This document shows, piece by piece, positions 24,276 to 31,987 of a stretch of DNA of 64,000 nt. The notes under the pieces are model-generated. The model worked only from the letters and a program-made list of their open reading frames with translations, did not search any database and was not told the origin of the DNA. The stretch is from Actinomyces israelii DSM 43320. GTDB taxonomy: Bacteria; Actinomycetota; Actinomycetes; Actinomycetales; Actinomycetaceae. The number at the start of each line of letters is the position of its first letter. Position 1 is the stretch's first letter. The position numbers and the translations under genes are program-made. The stretch lies in NCBI RefSeq assembly GCF_000711965.1, contig NZ_JONS01000023.1:1-64000 (forward strand). The letters are read 5' to 3'.

Positions 24276-24579
24276 AAGGCGCCCGGCGCAAGCAGGCGGG
24301 GAATGGCGAGGGCGCGCACGGGATCACCGCCTCCGCCCGGGTCGGGCCGCCGGCCGGCGAGGTGACCGTCAGCCTCCCGTCCACGCCGTCGAGCCGCTCC
24401 GCCAGACCGGCCAGGCCGTGGCGTGCCTTGGCAGGGGCCGCTCCCCCGACGCGTCGGTGACCGGGCGGCAACCACCCTGGTGCTGGGAGGCGCCGGCCCG
24501 CCGGCGGTCGGGCTCGTCGCACGCCTCCTGCGACATCTCCGAGCGCTCCGCGCCGCGAAGCCGGGCACCCGGTCACCCA
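24276..24579. other. Intergenic region (304 bp) with a kinase remnant
   Basis: It lies between two converging genes. Apart from the histidine-kinase fragment listed separately nothing is visible. Confidence 0.6.
24304..24426 (-). pseudogene. Remnant of a DesK/NarX-type sensor kinase C-terminus
   Basis: The minus strand encodes RHGLAGLAERLDGVDGRL and then TVTSPAGGPTRAEAVIP. This is the G-box and last strand of HATPase domains of NarL-partner kinases (pattern GxGLxGLxERxxxxGGxxxxxSxPGGGTxxxxxxP). Nothing upstream in this frame looks like an N-box or a membrane sensor, so it is a fragment about 40 residues long. No response-regulator gene is adjacent. Confidence 0.55.
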
Positions 24580-25722
24580 TCAACGACCGGCCGCGAGGAC
24601 CGCGCCCAGGCCCGCCGCCAGGTCGTCGGCCCAGTGCGCGTAGCGGGGGCTCTGCCCGGCGAGGCTGAGGCAGTACAGGAGGTTGGGCAGGCGGTCGAGC
24701 AGCTCCCAGGCGTCGCGCCGAGCCAGAAGCCGCTGCGGGTCGGCGGTGCGGGCGTCGGCCTCCCAGGTCGGCCGGTTCCCGGAGCGCGGGCGCGCTTGTG
24801 GAACCGCACCTCTGTGAGCCCTCTCCGCGCCGAGGCGCCGGAGGCACCCGGCGTACTCAGACACGAAGGCGGCGATCTCGGGCCGTCCCATGGGCGTGTA
24901 CCAGGGGCCGCCGACCACCCGCCCGCCGATGAGGGCGAGGTCCTTGGCCGGGTCGCCGGGACCCGCCCACTCGAAGTCGATGAACCGGGGCGTTCCGTCG
25001 GGGGCGAGGATGATGTTGGTCAGGACCGCGTCCCCGTGGATGAGCGGGTGGGTCGGGACGCCCTCGAAGGCAGGATCGAGGCGCTCGAGCGCCCGGCGCC
25101 AGGGATCCAGAAGGGGGACGACCCGCGGATCGCGGAGGGTGCGCGGGTGGTGCTCGCGCCACCAGGACAGGAGGGTCCGCCCCTCCCGGGAGGCGGTCGG
25201 GACAGGAGCGGGCCCCGAGGCGCTGGCGTCCGGGAGCGCGGGGGCGGCGTCGGGAGCCGCCAGGGCGAGGTGGAGCCTGGCGATCTGGGCCGCGAGCGCG
25301 CGAGCCGGACCCGGCCCCCAGTCCCGGGCCCGCAGGACACGGCCGGGCACGTGGGTGACCACCATGTAGGGGACGCCCAGGATGTTGTCGGTGCCGGTCT
25401 CCGCGGCGACGGCGCTCGTGCCCAGCCGGGCCGGGACGCGCTGGAGGACGGCGAGCTCCGCGGCCATGGGCCGGGGCATCTGGTGGGGCTCGCGCCGCGG
25501 AACGCGCACCACTCTCGCCGTCGAGCCCGAGCGGACCAGCCAGGCCGTGTAGCTCTCGCCGCTCCCGAGCGGCTCGACCTGGGCGGGGCCGGCCGGAACG
25601 CCCCGCAGACCACCGGCCTCGGCGGCGGCCCGGATGCGGCGGCCGAGGTCGACGCCGGGCGGGGCGAGGCCGCCCGCCCGTTCGGGGCCCGGGAGCGCGG
25701 ACGACGTCGAAGAGCTGCTCAC
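24580..25722 (-). CDS. Aminoglycoside-phosphotransferase/choline-kinase-like protein
   Basis: A 380-residue APH-fold kinase. The N-lobe shows LGSGESYTAWLVRSGSTARVVRVPR (nucleotide loop and Lys/Arg region); the C-lobe has the catalytic loop LIHGDAVLTNIIL (HGDxxxxN) and the metal-binding FIDFEWAGPGDPAKDLALIGG. The family phosphorylates small hydroxyl or amino compounds (sugars, choline, homoserine, antibiotics); the substrate cannot be read here. GTG start at 25722. It converges with the iron binding-protein gene. There is no evidence that it confers drug resistance. Confidence 0.85.
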   Translation of the reverse strand: MSSSSTSSALPGPERAGGLAPPGVDLGRRIRAAAEAGGLRGVPAGPAQVEPLGSGESYTAWLVRSGSTARVVRVPRREPHQMPRPMAAELAVLQRVPARLGTSAVAAETGTDNILGVPYMVVTHVPGRVLRARDWGPGPARALAAQIARLHLALAAPDAAPALPDASASGPAPVPTASREGRTLLSWWREHHPRTLRDPRVVPLLDPWRRALERLDPAFEGVPTHPLIHGDAVLTNIILAPDGTPRFIDFEWAGPGDPAKDLALIGGRVVGGPWYTPMGRPEIAAFVSEYAGCLRRLGAERAHRGAVPQARPRSGNRPTWEADARTADPQRLLARRDAWELLDRLPNLLYCLSLAGQSPRYAHWADDLAAGLGAVLAAGR

Positions 25723-25800
25723 GCCCTCATCTCACCATGCTCCCCGGCTGATCCCGCCTCACCGGCACGACCCGATCGCACGCGTCGCCCCGCCGCCGGT

Positions 25801-25806
25801 TAGTAT
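25801..25806 (+). promoter_or_regulatory. -10 box (TAGTAT) of the frameshifted membrane-protein gene
   Basis: TAGTAT gives a predicted start near 25813 and a leader of about 47 bases with GGAGG at 25849-25853, 6-7 bases before the ATG at 25860. Confidence 0.5.
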
Positions 25807-25859
25807 TCACGAGTCGGTCCCACCCCGATCGGCCTGCCGTCAGCGCTGGAGGTCCTCGT

Positions 25860-26593
25860 ATGAATCCGTCCTCCCCAAAGCCGTCGTCGCAGGCGTACCC
25901 GGCATTGCAGCAGCCACACCCGTCTGCGCGCCCGCGGCGGGCCCGCCGCGGGCGCGCAGACGGGTGTGGCTGATCGTCCTCGCAGTCCTGGTGACAGTCA
26001 TCGGCCTCATGGCGGCGTTCTGCGAGTTTATGATCTGGGCCACGTCCACGTACTCGGCCAAGCGCTCCATCGAGAACGCGAGAGCCGGCAGCTGCGTCAC
26101 CAACGTCCTGATATCCGACCCCGAGTCCTCTATCACCGACTGCAGCTCCGCCGACGCCGCCCACCGGGTGACGGGCCGTGCGGAAACCGCGACGGCGTGC
26201 GCGCTCTTCCCCGGGACCGACACCGTCTACGACACGGGCAAGGACTTCGTCTGCCTGGCCGAGACCGACACGGCCCCGGACACCGCCGTCAACAGCGTGA
26301 AGACCGGCGACTGCGTGACGCTGGAGGCGGTCACGGCCGTCTCGCAGAAGGCCGTCAAGACCGACTGCGCCGACGGGGGCGTCCACCCCGTGCTCGCCGT
26401 GCTCAACGACGTTGAGAAAGGGCCTTCCTCCGGTGAGGACCGGTTCGACTACTACTCCGGGCTCTGCGCCCGGGCCGGGGCGGCCGACGTCGGCCTCTTC
26501 TACTCCTGGCACATGCGCCGCCTGCCCTACAGCGGCAGGTACAGCGGCAGCCCGGCCTCCGACATCGTCCTGTGCCTGGGGCCGCAGCACTGA
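25860..26593 (+). CDS. Membrane-anchored hypothetical protein with two Cys-rich domains; apparent frameshift
   Basis: The best start is ATG 25860 with GGAGG upstream, giving MNPSSPKPSSQAYPALQQ and PHPSARPRRA, a typical Pro/Ser/Gln-rich cytosolic N-terminus. That frame hits TGA near 25971. The rest of the protein is open in another frame that lacks its own start: RRRVWLIVLAVLVTVIGLMA (membrane helix), then two similar outside domains, GSCVTNVLISD..DC..C..C and GDCVTLEAVTAV..DC..C..C, resembling the LppU/SCO3897 type. The frame switch falls inside a perfect 62-bp palindrome. It is either a real mutation or a read error in a hairpin. Function unknown. Confidence 0.6.
25911..25972. repeat. Perfect 62-bp palindrome inside a coding region
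   Basis: The 31 bases 25911-25941 (starting CAGCCACACCC) are the exact reverse complement of 25942-25972, with no spacer. As single-stranded DNA this would fold into a very stable hairpin. It coincides with the frame switch of the gene. Confidence 0.95.
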
Positions 26594-26645
26594 GCAGCAC
26601 CGGGCCCCGTTCCCGACCACGCGACGAGAGCCCCCGCCCGCCCCG

Positions 26646-27230
26646 TCAGGCCCTGCCGCGAGCCGCGTCGCAGAGCTCGACGACGGTGCGCGCGAGGCGG
26701 GCCGGGGCCTCCCGGGCCGTGTCCGCCCGGAGGTCGGCCTGGGGCCAGGGCTCGTAGTCGCGCCGGAGCACGGCCCGCCAGTCGGGCAGGACCAGGCCGT
26801 CGATGTCGCTCACCCGCTGCTCGACACGACGGCGGTGCTCGGCCGCATCGGAGCAGACGAGCTCCACCCCGAGGAGGGCGGCGCCGGCGCCGGCCGCCGT
26901 CCGCGCCCACAGGCGCCGGGTGACTGGCAGGGGGTTGACGCACTCGACCAGGACGTCTCCCCCGGTGGGCAGGACATCGGCGGCCACAGCCGCGGCCGCC
27001 CAGTAGCCGGCTCCGCCGGGAGCCCCGGGCAGCATCTCCCCGCTGTCGCGCAGGGCCTGCTCGATGGAGTCCACGCGCAGCCAGGTCATGCGCCGCTCCC
27101 TCAGCAGGGCGCGGCACACGGCGGTCTTGCCGACGGCGGGCAGACCGCCGACCACCGCCAGCAGCGGCCGCAGTCCGCCTCCGCGGGCACCGGCGTCGGG
27201 AACCGTGCGCCCCGTGCTCGCAGCCGCCAT
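26646..27230 (-). CDS. P-loop kinase-like ATPase (AAA_33/zeta-toxin type)
   Basis: A 194-residue P-loop protein. LLAVVGGLPAVGKTAVCRALL is the Walker A segment. WLRVDSIEQAL follows at the position where small-molecule kinases bind substrate, then DVLVECVNPLPVTRRLW (Walker B-like) and a basic lid EHRRRVEQRV. It resembles chloramphenicol-phosphotransferase or zeta-like kinases with unassigned substrates. Its ATG overlaps the htpX stop by one base (TGATG), so it is the second gene of an htpX operon. There is no antitoxin partner, so a toxin role is unlikely. Confidence 0.75.
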   Translation of the reverse strand: MAAASTGRTVPDAGARGGGLRPLLAVVGGLPAVGKTAVCRALLRERRMTWLRVDSIEQALRDSGEMLPGAPGGAGYWAAAAVAADVLPTGGDVLVECVNPLPVTRRLWARTAAGAGAALLGVELVCSDAAEHRRRVEQRVSDIDGLVLPDWRAVLRRDYEPWPQADLRADTAREAPARLARTVVELCDAARGRA

Positions 27231-28105
27231 CAGTACCCGGCCATCCGCTCCAGGCGGGCGATGCGCTGCTCCATGGGCGGGTGGGTGGAGAAGAGGTTGC
27301 GGACCCGCCCGAACGGGTTGGCGATCATCATGGAGGACACGGGCTCCACCCGCGGGTCCCTGCCCATGGGCACGCGCGAGACGCCCGACTCCAGCTTGCT
27401 CAGGGCGCTGGCCAGGGCCAGCGGGTCCTGGGTGAGAACGGCCCCGTCGTGATCGGCGTCGTACTCCCGGGTGCGCGAGACGGCGAACTGGGTGACGCTG
27501 GCGGCCAGCGGGGCGAGCAGCACCATGAGGAGCAGGGCGAGGCCCGAGGCCCCGTCACGGTCCCGGTCGCGCCCCCCGCCGCCACCGAACCAGAGGAACA
27601 TGGTGGCCGCCGAGGAGATGATCCCGGCGATGCCCGCGGCGATGGAGCCGGTGAGGATGTCTCGGTTGTAGACGTGGGAGAGCTCGTGGCCCAGGACCCC
27701 GCGCAGCTCGCGCTCGTTGAGGAGCTGGAGGATGCCCTGGGTGCAGCACACGGCGGCGTGGGCCGGGTCGCGCCCGGTGGCGAAGGCGTTGGGGCTGATG
27801 GTCGGGGCCACGAACAGGCGCGGCATGGGCTGGCCGGCGGCCTCGGACAGCTCGTGCACGATCCGGTACATGGCCGGGGCCTGGGCCTCGGTGACCTCGA
27901 TGGCGCCCATGGAGCGCACGGCGAGCCTGTCGGAGTTCCAGTAGGTGTAGGCGGTCTGGCTGACGCCGATCAGCGGCATGATGAACAGCCAGATCGACGA
28001 CCCCGTGCCCTTGGCGAGCACCCAGCCGAACAGGAGGAGCAGGCTCCACAGGCCGCCCATGAGAACGGCGGTCTTGAGCCCGTTGTGGTGGTTGGCACCG
28101 GTCAT
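27230..28105 (-). CDS. htpX: HtpX-type M48 membrane metalloprotease
   Basis: A 291-residue protein. Two N-terminal helices (about 11-30 and 35-52), then the M48 catalytic motif VLGHELSHVYNRD (HExxH, zinc and Glu), two more helices, and the third zinc ligand in SRTREYDADHDGA (ExxxD pattern). FSTHPPMEQRIARLE near the C-terminus is typical of HtpX, which degrades misfolded membrane proteins. The ATG lies 6 bases after TAGACT on the minus strand (leaderless). It is coupled to the P-loop kinase gene downstream. Confidence 0.94.
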   Translation of the reverse strand: MTGANHHNGLKTAVLMGGLWSLLLLFGWVLAKGTGSSIWLFIMPLIGVSQTAYTYWNSDRLAVRSMGAIEVTEAQAPAMYRIVHELSEAAGQPMPRLFVAPTISPNAFATGRDPAHAAVCCTQGILQLLNERELRGVLGHELSHVYNRDILTGSIAAGIAGIISSAATMFLWFGGGGGRDRDRDGASGLALLLMVLLAPLAASVTQFAVSRTREYDADHDGAVLTQDPLALASALSKLESGVSRVPMGRDPRVEPVSSMMIANPFGRVRNLFSTHPPMEQRIARLERMAGY

Positions 28106-28111
28106 GGCCGT

Positions 28112-28117
28112 AGTCTA
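28112..28117 (-). promoter_or_regulatory. -10 box (TAGACT) of htpX, leaderless start
   Basis: On the minus strand TAGACT, ACGGCC, ATG at 28105. Confidence 0.6.
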
Positions 28118-28237
28118 TGGACGCCGGCTGTGTGCGGGCTGAGTCGATGCCGTCTTCCTGCTGCACGGCGGACGCGGCCGGACCGCCCGCGAGACGAGTG
28201 GCACCGAGTGCGGGGCGGAGCCGCGGTTCCCCTTCGT

Positions 28238-28269
28238 CGAGATCGGTTCACTTCCGGCTCGAAATCGGT
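28238..28269 (+). repeat. 22-bp-period intergenic repeat array, locus 6 (2 cores)
   Basis: CGAGATCGGT at 28238 and CGAAATCGGT at 28260 with spacer TCACTTCCGGCT. The tail TCGGGGCGCTCG is close to loci 3 and 4. Confidence 0.88.
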
Positions 28270-28436
28270 TCGGGGCGCTCGCCGGGCACCTGTGATGTCT
28301 CAGAAGATCGGTCGCCGGGTGCCACGACTCCTCAAAAGTCGGCCTCCGGGAGCTCTCGGAGCGTCGATGGGGACAGCCGCCCGCACCCTGTTGGAATCGA
28401 TCGGCTCAGGACGGGGCGAGCCCGCCGCCCCGCCGT

Positions 28437-28748
28437 TCACGCGGCCTGGATCGGCGTGATCGCCTCGATCTGCTCCGCAAGGCCGTCCTGTGCGACGTCA
28501 AGGTCGTACTGGCTCTGCAGATTGAGCCAGAACTGCGCCGATGTGCCGAAGTACCGGCCGAGCCGCAGAGCGGTATCCGCCGAGACGCCCCTGCTCCCGT
28601 GAACGATCTCATTGATGCGGCGCGGCGGGACCCCGATGGCGACGGCGACCCTGTGCTGCGTGACGCCGAACCCCTTGATGAAGTCCTCCATGAGGACCTC
28701 GCCCGGGTGAATCGGCTCGATTCTGTCGACGCTCTCAGTGGTAGTCAA
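28437..28748 (-). CDS. higA: HigA-family antitoxin (Xre helix-turn-helix)
   Basis: A 103-residue HigA: IEPIHPGEVLMEDFIKGFGV, then the helix-turn-helix QHRVAVAIGVPPRRINEIVHGSRGVSADTALRLGRYFG and the signature SAQFWLNLQSQYDLDVAQ. It neutralises the toxin encoded just upstream and represses the pair in known systems. I chose TTG at 28748 because AGGAGG lies 9 bases before it; the frame is open further upstream, into the toxin gene, without a comparable site. The 14-base overlap with higB indicates coupling. Confidence 0.9.
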   Translation of the reverse strand: MTTTESVDRIEPIHPGEVLMEDFIKGFGVTQHRVAVAIGVPPRRINEIVHGSRGVSADTALRLGRYFGTSAQFWLNLQSQYDLDVAQDGLAEQIEAITPIQAA

Positions 28749-29016
28749 CGATCTCAACCTCCTCAGGGCCGGCGTCGGTCCACACGAAGCAGATCCTCCA
28801 CCGATCATTGATACGGATACTGTGCTGTCCTGTCCGATCCCCTTTGAGTGCCTCCAGCCGGTTTCCCGGAGGCCGCCTCAAGTCGTTAAGAGACACGGCG
28901 GCCGCAAGCTGACGGAGCTTGCGGAGCGCCGTGCGCTCGATCCGCGGATCGAGCGCATGAGAGTGCAATCGGCTCCATAGACGTTCGGTGTCATAGCTCG
29001 CGAACGACCTAATCAC
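28735..29016 (-). CDS. higB: HigB-family toxin (RelE/ParE superfamily)
   Basis: A 93-residue toxin: IRSFASYDTERLWSRLHSHA, RKLRQLAAAVSLNDLRRPPGNRLEALKGDR and HSIRINDRWRICFVWTDAG. This is the HigB (graT/VapD-type PF05015) pattern, with the RINDRWRI strand and terminal VEIVDYH. In the family it cleaves mRNA on ribosomes. Toxin-first order is normal for higBA. GTG start 6 bases after TATCCT, so it is leaderless, while higA keeps a strong ribosome site, which would favour antitoxin synthesis. Confidence 0.9.
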   Translation of the reverse strand: MIRSFASYDTERLWSRLHSHALDPRIERTALRKLRQLAAAVSLNDLRRPPGNRLEALKGDRTGQHSIRINDRWRICFVWTDAGPEEVEIVDYH

Positions 29017-29022
29017 ACTGAC

Positions 29023-29051
29023 AGGATAACCGACTTAACGCGTCCCGTCAA
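29023..29051 (-). promoter_or_regulatory. higBA promoter with near-consensus -35 and -10
   Basis: On the minus strand TTGACG (29051-29046), 17 bases, TATCCT (29028-29023), 6 bases, GTG of higB. It is the clearest sigma-70-type promoter in the window. Confidence 0.65.
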
Positions 29052-29066
29052 TAACGCTCAGCGTTA
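29052..29066. promoter_or_regulatory. 15-bp palindrome at the ald stop / upstream of higBA
   Basis: TAACGCT-C-AGCGTTA is perfect and spans the ald stop codon, directly upstream of the higBA -35 box. It could be a HigA operator or a small ald terminator stem. Confidence 0.45.
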
Positions 29067-30179
29067 GGCGAGCAGGTCGGCGACGTCTGCCGTGGGCAGG
29101 CCGAGGGCCTCGCCGACGCCGGCGGTGTACAGCGCGCCGGCGTGGGTGCTCAGGCCCCGGGCCAGGTCGGCCCGCGCCCGGCAGGCGCCGCGCCAGCCGT
29201 CGTCGGCCAGGGCGAGGGCGTAGGGCAGGGTGGCGTTGGTCAGCGCGTAGGTCGAGGTGTGCGGCACGGCGCCGGGCATATTGGCCACGCAGTAGAAGAC
29301 GGTGCCGTCCACCTCGAAGGTCGGCGCGGAGTGGGTGGTGGGCCGGGAGTCCTCGAAGCAGCCGCCCTGGTCGATGGCGATGTCGACCAGCACGCTGCCC
29401 GGCCGCATGGACCGGACCGTCTCGCGCGTCACCAGGCGCGGGGTGCGGGCCCCGGGCACGAGGACGGCGCCGATGACCAGGTCGGCCCCGGCGCAGGCGC
29501 GGGCGACGTCGAGCTCGGTGGAGAAGCGGGTGCGGATGGCCCCGCTCGATACCTCCTCGATGCGGCGCATGGCCGCCGTGTCGATGTCGAGGACGGTGAC
29601 GTCGGCCCCCATGCCCGCCGCGACCCGCGCGGCGGCCAGGCCGGCGGTGCCGCCGCCCAGGACGACGACGGCGCCGCGCCGCACGCCGGCCGCGCCTCCC
29701 AGCAGGACCCCGGCCCCGCCGCGGGGGCGCAGCAGGGCGTCCGCGCCCACCTGGGCGGCCAGGCGTCCGGCGATCTCGGACATGGGGGCCAGCAGGGGCA
29801 GGGCGCCGGAGGCGGTCGCCACGGTCTCGTAGGCGATGGAGGTGACCCGGCGGGCGAGGAGCGCCTCGGTCAGGGGCCGGTCGGCGGCCAGGTGCAGGTA
29901 GGTGAACAGGAGCAGGTCGGGGCGCAGCAGAGGGTACTCCTCGGCGATCGGCTCCTTAACCTTGAGGATCATCTCGGAGTCGGCCCACAGCGCCGACGCG
30001 TCGCCGGTGATGGCGGCGCCGGCGGCGGCGTACTCGTCATCGGGGATGGCGGCGCCCTCCCCCGCCCCCGCCTGGACGGTCACGGCGTGCCCGCGCCGGG
30101 TGAGCGCGTGGACGCCGGCCGGGGTGATGGCGACGCGGAACTCGTTGTCCTTGATCTCGGTGGGAACACCGATTCGCAT
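29064..30179 (-). CDS. ald: Alanine dehydrogenase
   Basis: A 371-residue NAD-dependent alanine dehydrogenase. MRIGVPTEIKDNEFRVAITPAGV is the family start, with the substrate-binding Arg and the Lys of ILKVKEP. VVVLGGGTAGLAAARVAAGMGADVTVLDID is the Rossmann motif and LVDIAIDQGGCFEDSRPTTH the active-site loop. It interconverts alanine and pyruvate plus ammonia and can serve redox balance. GGAGGA lies 3-4 bases before the ATG. It is the last gene before the higBA pair on this strand. Confidence 0.96.
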   Translation of the reverse strand: MRIGVPTEIKDNEFRVAITPAGVHALTRRGHAVTVQAGAGEGAAIPDDEYAAAGAAITGDASALWADSEMILKVKEPIAEEYPLLRPDLLLFTYLHLAADRPLTEALLARRVTSIAYETVATASGALPLLAPMSEIAGRLAAQVGADALLRPRGGAGVLLGGAAGVRRGAVVVLGGGTAGLAAARVAAGMGADVTVLDIDTAAMRRIEEVSSGAIRTRFSTELDVARACAGADLVIGAVLVPGARTPRLVTRETVRSMRPGSVLVDIAIDQGGCFEDSRPTTHSAPTFEVDGTVFYCVANMPGAVPHTSTYALTNATLPYALALADDGWRGACRARADLARGLSTHAGALYTAGVGEALGLPTADVADLLA

Positions 30180-30259
30180 GATTCCTCCTCCGTGGTGGAC
30201 GTGGCATGGGCCGAGAACGGACCTGGTGCGCCCCGACCAGAACCGGCGCGAGGGCCCGA

Positions 30260-31747
30260 TCAGCCCTTCAGGCGGCCGGCGACGCGCTCGGGGACGCGGT
30301 CGTCCTCGGGCTGGCCGATGAGGTCCTCGGGGACCTCGGTGGAGCGGGAGATGGCGGTCATGGCGTCGCGGGAGACGACCTTGACGCGCTCGCGCGGCTT
30401 GGACGCGCCGCCGGTGACGACGACCTCGCCGTAGCTCTCGCCGAGCTCGCGCTCGTAGGCGTCCAGCAGCTCCCAGCCCTCCCAGCTGGTGAAGGGCACG
30501 CCACGGGACTCCAGGAGGGAGATGAGGGCGTCGTGGCCGACCTGCTCCTCATCCTGGGTCTCGGCGTGCAGGAGGCCGGCCTTCGCGTCGGCCACGAGGT
30601 TGGCAATGGTCTCCTGGGCGTCGGACTTGGTCGATCCGATCAGCCCCACCGGGCCGCGCCGGATCCAGCCCGTGGCGTACAGGCCGGTCAGGGGCTCGCC
30701 GTCCGCGCCGAGCACGCGCCCGCCCTCGTTGGGCACGACGTGGCGCTCGGCGTCGAAGGGCAGGCCCTCGATGCTGCTGGAGGCGTAGCCGACGGCCCGG
30801 TAGACGGCCTGGACCGGCCAGTCGTGGAACTCGCCGGTGCCGGTGACGCTGCCGTCCCCGGTCAGGCGCGTGCGCTCGGTGCGCAGGGCCCGCACGTGCC
30901 CGTCGTCGTCGGTGAGGACGGCCGCGGGCGCCTGGAAGAGGTGGATGTGGATGCGGTGGGAGGCGGTGAGGTCCTCGGGGTCCTGCATGGCGTAGCCCTC
31001 CAGGGCCTTGACCACCTGGCGCTGCTGGTTGGAGGCCTTGAGCGCCGCCTCGCTGCCGGCGTCGTACTCGAAGTCCTCCTCGTCGACGAGGACGTCGACG
31101 TCGGCCTGCTTGCCGAGCTCGCGCAGCTCCAGAGGGGTGAACTTGACCTGGGCGGGGCCGCGGCGGCCGAAGACGTGCACGTCGGTGACCGGGGACTGCT
31201 GGAGGGTGGCGGCCACGTTCGCGGGGATCTCGGTGGTCATGAGGTCGTCGGCGTGCTTGGCCAGGACGCGGGAGATGTCCAGGGCGACATTGCCGACGCC
31301 GATGACGGCGACCTCCTTGGCGCTCAGGTCCCAGGTGCGCGGGTGGTCGGGGTGGCCGTCGTACCAGGAGACGAAGTCGGCGCCGCCGTAGCACTCGGGG
31401 GCGTCGACGCCGGGGATGTCGAGGGGGGCGTCGGTGTCGGCGCCGGTGGAGAAGATGAGGGCGTCGTAGTGCTCGTGGAGCTCGGCCACCGAGATGTCGC
31501 GGCCGACCTCGACGTTGCCGATGAGCCGGATGTCCCCGCGCTGGAGGATCTTGTAGAGGGCCACGATGATCTGCTTGATGCGCGGGTGGTCAGGGGCGAC
31601 GCCGTAGCGCACGAGGCCGTAGGGGGCGGGGAGCCGTTCGAGCAGGTCGATGCTCACGTCGAGTCCGGACTTCGACAGGATGTCGGAGGCGTAGATGCCG
31701 GCGGGGCCGGCGCCGACGACGGCGACTGACAGGGGGTGGGTGGGCAC
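30260..31747 (-). CDS. FprA-type ferredoxin/adrenodoxin--NADP+ reductase
   Basis: A 495-residue FAD enzyme of the adrenodoxin-reductase family. VAVVGAGPAGIYASDILSKSG binds FAD; YGLVRYGVAPDHPRIKQI and DALIFSTGADTDAPLDIPG follow; VAVIGVGNVALDISRVLA is the NADP motif; GLYATGWIRRGPVGLIGSTKSDA is the C-terminal FAD contact. It passes electrons between NADPH and ferredoxins. The C-terminal 60 residues (LGESYGEVVVTGGASKPRERV) are family-typical. GTG at 31747 is chosen because GAGAAGG precedes it and the FAD motif then starts at residue 8. Confidence 0.93.
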   Translation of the reverse strand: MPTHPLSVAVVGAGPAGIYASDILSKSGLDVSIDLLERLPAPYGLVRYGVAPDHPRIKQIIVALYKILQRGDIRLIGNVEVGRDISVAELHEHYDALIFSTGADTDAPLDIPGVDAPECYGGADFVSWYDGHPDHPRTWDLSAKEVAVIGVGNVALDISRVLAKHADDLMTTEIPANVAATLQQSPVTDVHVFGRRGPAQVKFTPLELRELGKQADVDVLVDEEDFEYDAGSEAALKASNQQRQVVKALEGYAMQDPEDLTASHRIHIHLFQAPAAVLTDDDGHVRALRTERTRLTGDGSVTGTGEFHDWPVQAVYRAVGYASSSIEGLPFDAERHVVPNEGGRVLGADGEPLTGLYATGWIRRGPVGLIGSTKSDAQETIANLVADAKAGLLHAETQDEEQVGHDALISLLESRGVPFTSWEGWELLDAYERELGESYGEVVVTGGASKPRERVKVVSRDAMTAISRSTEVPEDLIGQPEDDRVPERVAGRLKG

Positions 31748-31987
31748 GGGACACCTTCTCGCTGCGGATGGGCCAGCCGGTCGGCGGGCCGCGGACAGTC
31801 TACGGAAACCCGGCGCCGGCGCCGACGACGATTGTGTCACTTCCTGTCGCACCGCCCTCGTCCCTCCGCCCCAGACGACTGTCCCGCCCGACTCCCCCGC
31901 CCGCGTCGCGTGCACCTCCCGTCGGGCGCAGCGAGCCCGCCCCGCCAGCCCGGCCCGCCAGGAGGCCGGCGGAGTCCGCGGGCGGTC

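Larger units (their letters stand above)
28106..28436. other. Intergenic region (331 bp) between htpX and higA
   Basis: It holds the htpX -10 box and repeat locus 6. The remainder shows no gene; GGCACC/GGTGCC near 28284 and 28319 could form a weak stem. Confidence 0.55.

Noticed and set aside
24580-25722. Antibiotic-resistance phosphotransferase
   Set aside because: The fold is right but the family mostly has unrelated substrates; nothing adjacent points to resistance.
26646-27230. Zeta-type toxin
   Set aside because: The P-loop resembles zeta kinases, but the gene is coupled to htpX and has no antitoxin partner.
28303-28312. A third core of repeat locus 6 (GAAGATCGGT)
   Set aside because: It has two mismatches and is 43 bp from the previous core, out of the 22-bp phase.
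29052-29066. Strong rho-independent terminator of ald
   Set aside because: The stem is only 7 bp with a one-base centre and no T-run; an operator role is at least as likely.
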